64,000 nucleotides of DNA from NCBI GenBank assembly GCA_002481295.1, contig DLDU01000060.1, forward strand, positions 41,930 to 105,929. Reading direction: 5' to 3'. Position numbers and translations under genes: made by a program. Under the pieces are notes generated by a model that searched no databases, had not been told where the DNA came from, and was given only the letters and a program-made list of their open reading frames with translations. This DNA is from Prevotella sp. UBA7764 (GTDB taxonomy: Bacteria; Bacteroidota; Bacteroidia; Bacteroidales; Bacteroidaceae). Shown one piece after another: positions 58,598-64,000 of this stretch. Each line of letters begins with the position of its first letter. Position 1 is the stretch's first letter.

Positions 58598-59413
58598 GTG
58601 AAAATAGCAAAAGTGGTGAATGCCCTTGAACAGTTCGCGCCTCTGCCCTTGCAGGAAGACTATGATAATGCCGGCCTGCAAACGGGATTGACAGAGGCGG
58701 ATGTCTCAGGGGCTTTATTGTGTCTTGACGTTACCGAGGCTGTGGTGGATGAAGCCGTAGCCAAAGGGTGCAACCTCATCGTGTCGCATCATCCTCTGAT
58801 CTTCCACAAGCTCAGAAGACTCTGCGGTGAAGATGACGTGCAGCGCACGGTGATGAAAGCCATCGAAAAGCATATTACCATCCTCTCACTCCACACCAAC
58901 ATGGACGCCGCTGAAGGCGGTGTCAACTTCAAAATAGCAGAGAAACTGGGACTGGAACATCCGACATTCTTCGGCAAACGCCAGTCCGCCGAGGTGAAAA
59001 CCGGTGACGGAGAGATCCGGACCGTGGCTGGCGGTGAAGGCGTGATTGCGGAATGGACCGAGCCTCTTGCCGCCGACGACTTTATCATCCGGTTGAAACA
59101 AACCTTCGACGTGGAATGCGTGATGGCCAACGAACTGCTCCGTCGTCCCATCCGTCGTGTGGCCATCTGCGGTGGAGCCGGTGATTTTCTGTTGCCGGAC
59201 GCTGTTGCCCTCGGAGCCGATGCCTTTCTGACAGGTGAGATGCACTACCATCAATATTTTGGCTACGAGCAACGCATACAAATTGCCGTCATCGGCCACT
59301 ATCAAAGTGAGCAGTTCACACGGGAGATATTCCGCGACATCATCACGCGGCAATGCCCCGGTGTCCGCTGCATTTTGTCGGAGATCAACACCAATCCGAT
59401 CATCTATTTTTAG
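58598..59413 (+). CDS. Nif3/YbgI-like dinuclear metal protein
   Basis: A 271-residue protein of the DUF34/NIF3 family, which forms hexameric toroids with a two-metal site; it has been proposed as a GTP cyclohydrolase I type 2-like or other metal-dependent hydrolase, but the role is unsettled. The start codon is GTG. Motifs are EDYDNAGLQTGL near residue 20, LIVSHHPLIFHKLRRL near 62 (metal-binding His pair), HTNMDAAEGGVNFKIAEKLG near 98, VAICGGAGDFLL near 191 and GEMHYHQYF near 212. It lacks the ~100-residue middle insertion found in longer homologues. It lies 113 bases before the zinc-ribbon gene. Confidence 0.9.
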   Translation: MKIAKVVNALEQFAPLPLQEDYDNAGLQTGLTEADVSGALLCLDVTEAVVDEAVAKGCNLIVSHHPLIFHKLRRLCGEDDVQRTVMKAIEKHITILSLHTNMDAAEGGVNFKIAEKLGLEHPTFFGKRQSAEVKTGDGEIRTVAGGEGVIAEWTEPLAADDFIIRLKQTFDVECVMANELLRRPIRRVAICGGAGDFLLPDAVALGADAFLTGEMHYHQYFGYEQRIQIAVIGHYQSEQFTREIFRDIITRQCPGVRCILSEINTNPIIYF

Positions 59414-59526
59414 ATCCAAACGGAAATTCACGTTGATCCAACGATAGATACGAACAGATCGAGCTCACGATACACATAGACTCAGGTATTAATACATATT
59501 GATCGAACTATAAAAACATAATAATC

Positions 59527-60363
59527 ATGGCAAAGAAAGACCCATCAGAGTTGTCGGTGGAGGAGAAGCTCTCCACCCTCTATCAGTTACAGACCACCCT
59601 GTCTGCCATCGATGAGAAGCGGGCACTGCGTGGCGAACTTCCTCTCGAAGTGCGAGACCTTGAGGATGAGATCGCCGGTCTCAACACACGTATGGAACAC
59701 ATCAACGCTGAGATCGAAGACTTCCGCGCTGCCATTGCACAGAAGCGCAATGAGATTGAGCAGAACCAAGCCAGCGTAGACCGCTACAAGGCTCAGCTCG
59801 ACGAGGTAAAGAACAATCGTGAGTACGACACGCTGACCAAGGAGATCGAGTTCCAGACACTGGAGATCGAACTCTGCAACAAGAAGATCAAGGAAGCCAA
59901 CCAGAAGGTACAGGAGCGTCAGAACGACCTCGCCAACACACAGGCTACGCTCACCGAGCGCCAGAAGGACCTTGAGTCGAAGCGCGACGAGCTCGACTCC
60001 ATCATGCAGGAGACGCGCGAGGCCGAGGAAGATCTCAAGGAGAAAGCCAAAGAACTGGAGGCCCGCATCGAGCCGCGTCTGCTGGCCAGCTTCAAGCGCA
60101 TCCGCAAAGGTGCCCGCAATGGTCTCGGCATTGTCTATGTGCAGCGTGATGCCTGCGGTGGCTGCTTTAACAAGATTCCACCACAGCGCCAGCTGGACAT
60201 CAAGATGCACAAGAAGATCATCGTCTGTGAATACTGTGGACGTATCCTCATCGACCCGGAGCTCGCCGGTGTGAAGACGGAGCCCGCTGTTGAGGAGAAG
60301 CCCAAGAAGAAACGCACAACAAGAAGAAAGAAGGCTGAGACAGAGGAGAACGCAGAGGCGTAA
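59527..60363 (+). CDS. Coiled-coil protein with C4 zinc ribbon
   Basis: A 278-residue cytoplasmic protein. Residues about 5-190 are a long coiled coil rich in Glu, Arg, Gln and Lys. Then follows a zinc ribbon with two CxxC pairs: DACGGCFNKI near residue 213 and CEYCGRIL near 239-246. The last 30 residues are a basic tail (KPKKKRTTRRKKAE). This architecture is widespread in Bacteroidota and is annotated as a C4-type zinc-ribbon protein; function is unproven, but nucleic-acid contact is likely from the tail. It has a good terminator and follows the Nif3-like gene, a common neighbour in the phylum. Confidence 0.88.
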   Translation: MAKKDPSELSVEEKLSTLYQLQTTLSAIDEKRALRGELPLEVRDLEDEIAGLNTRMEHINAEIEDFRAAIAQKRNEIEQNQASVDRYKAQLDEVKNNREYDTLTKEIEFQTLEIELCNKKIKEANQKVQERQNDLANTQATLTERQKDLESKRDELDSIMQETREAEEDLKEKAKELEARIEPRLLASFKRIRKGARNGLGIVYVQRDACGGCFNKIPPQRQLDIKMHKKIIVCEYCGRILIDPELAGVKTEPAVEEKPKKKRTTRRKKAETEENAEA

Positions 60364-60388
60364 TCCGCCTTGACCCTTCACTATATAT

Positions 60389-60425
60389 AAAAAAGGAGAC
60401 TCTCAACGCGAGAGTCTCCTTTTTT
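60389..60425 (+). terminator. Terminator of the zinc-ribbon gene
   Basis: A perfect 16-bp stem, 60389-60404 with 60410-60425, ends in a T run and has a five-base loop (AACGC). Confidence 0.93.
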
Positions 60426-60523
60426 GTTTTTATAGCAATCCTATATTTGATTATATAGCTGCCCTATTTTGTCTTTACTGCGTTATCGGGTAAAAACTTT
60501 CCGAATAAAGGTCACGGAAGTCT

Positions 60524-61234
60524 CTACTCGTAGTCGTCAATGACATTATTGGTGAAGTCCATCATCGGCTTGGCCACCTTCGCGATCTTCACGAGCTGTT
60601 CTGTCCAATGCTCTCCTTGGAAGAAATCATCGGGCACACAATGCCAGGCACAATAGTCTTTCATCTTCAAATACGAGAGGAACTCATAGTCCTTGGGGAA
60701 GTCTTTCGGTGCTTTCTTCAAACAGTTGATGCCGAAGCCTTTTGGCGCAGGCGCATCATCGCTCCATTCCGATGCATTGGGATAGCCAAAGAGATGGATG
60801 AACTCACCGCTCTCCACACAGTGTCTCCACTCTTCTATGTTTCCCATAATCTCATTTCTCACGGACGTGAGGATGTTTGTCGGTAGCCAATAAGCCCCGA
60901 CGGCAATCAGACTGTGGCCCGGCTGCAAGTGGATATAATAGCCCGCGTGCAGTCCCTTACGGCCATGGGCAGAGATGTAAGCACCCAAATGCCGCTTATA
61001 GGGCGACTTGTCGGGTGAGAAACGCGTATCGCGATAAAAGCGATAGACACAGTCCTTCACCGTCAGATGAGCCACCGTCTCGTCCATTGCTCCCAAGGCG
61101 TTGATAGCCTGCTCCACGCCCTTTTCGAAATCCGCCTTGGCGGCAAGGTACTGATCTTTATGCTCAGCAAACCATGGCCGGTTGTTGTTGGCGGCAACAT
61201 CCTTCAAAAATTTGAATATCAGTTGGGTATTCAT
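60524..61234 (-). CDS. DUF2461 family protein
   Basis: A 236-residue cytoplasmic protein of the DUF2461 type. The family pattern FLKDVAANNNRPWFAEHKDQY lies near residue 9 (split FLKDVAANN and RPWFAEHK), FYRDTRFSPDKSPYKRHLGAYIS near 67-90, and GYYIHLQPGHSLIAVGAYW near 98. No enzymatic function is established for the family. It is the last gene of a minus-strand run with nth, 49 bases downstream of it. Confidence 0.9.
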   Translation of the reverse strand: MNTQLIFKFLKDVAANNNRPWFAEHKDQYLAAKADFEKGVEQAINALGAMDETVAHLTVKDCVYRFYRDTRFSPDKSPYKRHLGAYISAHGRKGLHAGYYIHLQPGHSLIAVGAYWLPTNILTSVRNEIMGNIEEWRHCVESGEFIHLFGYPNASEWSDDAPAPKGFGINCLKKAPKDFPKDYEFLSYLKMKDYCAWHCVPDDFFQGEHWTEQLVKIAKVAKPMMDFTNNVIDDYE

Positions 61235-61283
61235 TTGTTCTTTCCTCTATTTTTTCTTTTTGTCCTTACCGCTTTGGTGAGGC

Positions 61284-61934
61284 CTATTCCAGTTTACTAC
61301 CCTTCAGCAACTTCGGACAGATCGTGTCAAAGGGGCATTTCTCGCACTTCGGCTTCGCGCTCTGACAGATATACCTTCCATGGAGCAACAGCCAGTGATG
61401 GGCCGAGGGAATATCCTCCACCGGAATGCTCTTCTCAAGATATTGCTCTACCTTCAATGGCGTGTTGGCCGTTGCGGGCACCAGGCCCAAGCGATGCGCC
61501 ACACGATAGACATGCGTGTCGACTGCCATCACCGGCTTGCCAAACCACACGGCCTGCAGCACATTGGCCGTCTTGCGCCCTACCCCCTGCAACTTCACGA
61601 GTTCCTGAGGATCAGAGGGTACCTCACCACCATAGTCAGCAACGAGCTGCCGGGCCATCGCCACGAGGTGACGTGCCTTGGCATTGGGATAGCTCACACT
61701 GCTGACCAACGCCAGGACATCCTCCACCTCAGCCTGGGCCATGGCTTCCGCTGTAGGATACTTGGCGAACAGTGCCGGTGTCACGGCATTGATGCGCTTG
61801 TCGGTGCACTGTGCCGAAAGCAAGGTGGCCACCAGAAGCTGGAAGGCAGAGCCGAACTGCAACTCTGTTGTCACATGTGGCTCGTGCTTCCGGAAATAAT
61901 CAAGTATATACTGATAACGTTCTTGTCGGGTCAT
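61284..61934 (-). CDS. nth: Endonuclease III
   Basis: DNA glycosylase and AP lyase that removes oxidised pyrimidines. In the 216-residue protein, the helix-hairpin-helix ends in LQGVGRKTANVLQAVWFGKPVMAVDTHVYRV near residue 113, holding the catalytic lysine (GRKTA) and aspartate (VDTHV). The four-cysteine iron-sulfur cluster loop is at CQSAKPKCEKCPFDTIC near 190-206, with the usual C-x6-C-x2-C-x5-C spacing. It follows the zinc-ribbon membrane protein gene by 69 bases. Confidence 0.96.
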   Translation of the reverse strand: MTRQERYQYILDYFRKHEPHVTTELQFGSAFQLLVATLLSAQCTDKRINAVTPALFAKYPTAEAMAQAEVEDVLALVSSVSYPNAKARHLVAMARQLVADYGGEVPSDPQELVKLQGVGRKTANVLQAVWFGKPVMAVDTHVYRVAHRLGLVPATANTPLKVEQYLEKSIPVEDIPSAHHWLLLHGRYICQSAKPKCEKCPFDTICPKLLKGSKLE

Positions 61935-62003
61935 TTTCTTATGTTATTCTTTTATCATAGAACATTCATCATCGAACTCTCATCATACGACAATAAACAT
62001 TCA

Positions 62004-62993
62004 TTATTCATTAATCGCTCCGCAGTAAGGGCATTTTCCTTTATGATCAAGCCTTGCCCCACAATTTCCACACACATATCGGGCATGTGGCACATGGAGA
62101 TAACGGTCAATGGCAAAGACCACATACGCCACGAGCAGAAGATAACCGACATAGTGGAGCGTGGTGATGCTGAAGACGATGTAGTCAATGGCGCACATTG
62201 CTGCCAGTCCTCCCAAGTAGAGCACCCCCTCTCCCCAGCTCAATTGCCGACGTACATCATCGACGCACGCCAACACAATCACCGGCATCGCCCACACAGA
62301 ACAGAGGAAGATCATCAGCGGCACTGGCACAGAGAAGGGATTGAGCGTTGGATGATAGTAGAAATGCTGCCACATCTGCGGTGCATACATCTGCAAACTG
62401 GCATAGAGCGTAGCCGAGAAGGCCACCGTCAGACACAGCAAGGTGGGATAGAACGAGTCGATATCGTGGAAATGTACAATATGTGCTTTGTGGCGCTTAA
62501 TGTTCCAAAAGGCATAGCCCGCCGCGAAGACAGCAATGACACAAAGGAAGATGAGCACATGGTCGTTGCTGAACTCAGAGATAAACTGCGAGATCGGGTC
62601 GTCGGGCATCACGCGGGGCAAGAGGTAAGACTCGCGTGCCCAGCCAAAGGCAGAACTGTCGTTGGCCAACTCCACCCACACCGAGTCGGTATTGTCAGAC
62701 GGTACCATGTGTATGTCGGCCACCACGAGGTGAGCACCCTTACGCACGATAAAGGAGTCGGTAGGCAGTCCGCCGATATACTCTTCGGGCATCTGGCTGA
62801 TGAGCGAGAGCGAGTCGGCCTTCACCACAAAGTTGTAGTTGTTGGTGTAGTGGTGCGTCGAGAAGAACGACAAGGAGTCGATCTGCCGCTCACTGAACTT
62901 GAAAGCAGCATGGTTGCGGTGATGGGACTGATAGCACCCCGTCATCAAAAGAGTCACCGCAAGCATGACGAGCAACTTACAAAAGATTTTCAT
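62004..62993 (-). CDS. Membrane lipoprotein with C-terminal zinc ribbon
   Basis: A 329-residue protein. The start at 62993 overlaps the upstream stop codon by ATGA and begins a lipoprotein-like signal (KLLVMLAVTLLMTGC). A soluble part of about 120 residues follows, with SH3-like wording (SVWVELANDSSAFGWARESYLLP near residue 112). Several membrane helices follow (about 150-310), and a zinc ribbon closes it (CGNCGARL and CPYCGAINE near 307-325). The function is unknown. It is translationally coupled to the U32 gene; the SH3-like module plus helices suggests a membrane-anchored sensor or envelope protein. Confidence 0.65.
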   Translation of the reverse strand: MKIFCKLLVMLAVTLLMTGCYQSHHRNHAAFKFSERQIDSLSFFSTHHYTNNYNFVVKADSLSLISQMPEEYIGGLPTDSFIVRKGAHLVVADIHMVPSDNTDSVWVELANDSSAFGWARESYLLPRVMPDDPISQFISEFSNDHVLIFLCVIAVFAAGYAFWNIKRHKAHIVHFHDIDSFYPTLLCLTVAFSATLYASLQMYAPQMWQHFYYHPTLNPFSVPVPLMIFLCSVWAMPVIVLACVDDVRRQLSWGEGVLYLGGLAAMCAIDYIVFSITTLHYVGYLLLVAYVVFAIDRYLHVPHARYVCGNCGARLDHKGKCPYCGAINE

Positions 62994-64000
62994 TCTGCGT
63001 AAATATCCATTTGACACAGGTCACACCTAAACTCCAACCGGAAGCGACGGCCGTCACCGAGCCGCAGCGTCAGCGGCTCACGCCACCGTGGGGCTGTCCC
63101 ACCCCGCCTGACACAATGGCCGAGGGCATAGCGCAGACAGTGACGGCACTGCATCACCAGTGCTTTGCCGGGCTCCTTCAACTCAAAGGCCGGAGCCTCC
63201 ACCTTGATGCCCTGCCGCTCATAGAACTGCCGGGAGAGGTGATTGGCGACATTATATAAATAGGAGTAGGCATTGTAGAGATCCTGCGGCTGCTCAAAGT
63301 TGACATTACGCTCAGCCTGCCCTGCCTCTCCGCAACATTTTTCTCCCCCATTCATTTCAGCCTGTTGCTGCCCGTCCGTATCCTTCGTGGGCAGCACCTG
63401 ATTTTGCCCGGTTGCCTCAACTATCTTTTTCTGCAAAGCTTCAGCCGCCTCCCGCCTCAACTCAGAGAGCAGACTGGAAGGGATAAAAAGTTCGTCGGCG
63501 CCCTGCTCGATGGTGATGTCGGCCTGTTCACAGTGGAAGACGGTCGTACCGAGTTTGGCGAGTTGTTGCCGGATATTGTCGGCCTGTGGACGCTTGGCAG
63601 CCTGATGATCAAAGGCTACTGAAGCCTCGGCCTGCAAATGTTTAGCCTCAGCTGACTTTCCATCGACCGACATTCTCAGACGGAATCCATTCTGTGTCAA
63701 GCCATAAACCATGGCAACGGAAATACGACGGTCAGCCGTCTTACCACTTAAAAGTTTTTCGAAAGCCACGTCCTGGTTGCGATAGAGCGTCATACCTTTT
63801 CTCAGATGTGTCGGCATCTTGAAGGGAAAGAGTCGTCCGCCCTCTACCCTATTGACGCGGAAGCCTTCCAGCTCATGCTCGTCGTTGAGGAAGCACAGTC
63901 CGTCGCCATTGGCGAAAGCGGCAATACCCGCCACGGTGAACGAATCACGACGCAACTCCTTGACGTGTCCGACCATCTCGCCCAGTGCCTTCGGTGTGTC
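62990..64000 (-). CDS. U32 family peptidase / RlhA-like rRNA hydroxylation protein (5' end outside window)
   Basis: The C-terminal 336 residues of a larger protein; the reading frame is open to the window edge. The visible part begins DTPKALGEMVGHVKEL, followed by INDEHELEGF-like wording (CFLNDEHELEGFRVNRVEGG) and a DUF3656-type region, ending with two cysteine-rich segments (MQCRHCLRYALGHC and FRCDLCQMDIYAE). U32 proteins of this type (RlhA) hydroxylate a cytidine in 23S rRNA in E. coli; others are called collagenase-like. The peptidase core lies outside the window, so the split between the two roles cannot be judged here. Confidence 0.85.
   Translation of the reverse strand, partial: DTPKALGEMVGHVKELRRDSFTVAGIAAFANGDGLCFLNDEHELEGFRVNRVEGGRLFPFKMPTHLRKGMTLYRNQDVAFEKLLSGKTADRRISVAMVYGLTQNGFRLRMSVDGKSAEAKHLQAEASVAFDHQAAKRPQADNIRQQLAKLGTTVFHCEQADITIEQGADELFIPSSLLSELRREAAEALQKKIVEATGQNQVLPTKDTDGQQQAEMNGGEKCCGEAGQAERNVNFEQPQDLYNAYSYLYNVANHLSRQFYERQGIKVEAPAFELKEPGKALVMQCRHCLRYALGHCVRRGGTAPRWREPLTLRLGDGRRFRLEFRCDLCQMDIYAE

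Noticed and set aside
61380-63002. A 540-codon open frame on the + strand over nth and the zinc-ribbon gene
   Set aside because: It runs through two well-supported minus-strand genes and shows no domain; a shadow frame.

Overview
The window reads as chromosomal core DNA of a Bacteroidota species, most likely a Prevotella-type genome (an inference from gene content and signals, not from a marker gene). The supporting signs are a fused lpxC-fabZ gene, a class III fructose-1,6-bisphosphatase, carboxynorspermidine decarboxylase, a clostripain-like lipoprotein, a T9SS-type sorting domain, many SPFH/NfeD and lipoprotein genes, and recurrent TAnnTTTG -7 promoter boxes with weak or absent Shine-Dalgarno sequences. 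Coding density is high and no rRNA, tRNA, prophage or CRISPR array is visible.

Layout. 1-5.4 kb (+): the 3' part of lysA, two glycosyltransferase-like genes and the class III FBPase. 5.7-14.7 kb (-): a PIF1-like helicase, PBP1A, and the lipid A operon lpxD-lpxC/fabZ-lpxA-miaA. 14.8-21.8 kb (-): a seven-gene run phoH-purC-menG-aroE-purM-prfA-pyrF that mixes nucleotide, shikimate, menaquinone and translation functions. 21.9-25.2 kb: a DUF5715-type exported protein, nspC and prs. 25.2-25.8 kb holds a wrecked transposase. 25.8-29.2 kb (-): an envelope unit made of a small T9SS-domain protein, an L,D-transpeptidase, an ECF sigma factor, a single-pass putative anti-sigma and a Spy-like periplasmic protein. 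29.3-33.3 kb (-): a cobalamin-related set (C11 protease, BtuF-like lipoprotein, BtuC-like permease, PduO-type adenosyltransferase). 33.4-36.0 kb: valS.

36.1-39.4 kb (+): mazG, a lipoprotein, ribonuclease Z and a TerB/DnaJ protein. 39.4-41.5 kb is the most plastic stretch: a structured repeat region, a B3/B4-domain gene and the remains of a polyvalent-kinase gene. 41.6-48 kb: a divergent NAD+ DNA ligase, trmD, then recQ and recJ together on the minus strand. 48-52.2 kb: a secreted C1 peptidase, an M24 aminopeptidase, a patatin-like gene with a frameshift in a C5 run, and a 177-bp MITE-like element. 52.3-58.4 kb: SPFH plus NfeD, an M48 metalloprotease, a candidate small RNA, aroC, slyD and a small exported protein. 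58.6-64 kb: Nif3-like protein, coiled-coil zinc-ribbon protein, DUF2461, nth, a zinc-ribbon membrane lipoprotein and the 3' part of a U32 peptidase/RlhA-like gene.

No complete new defence or mobile system was found. The best leads are the candidate sRNA at 55.5 kb, the repeat-rich intergenic region at 39.6-39.9 kb, the dispersed TACACCTTATTATATA motif, the MITE, and the L,D-transpeptidase/ECF-sigma operon.
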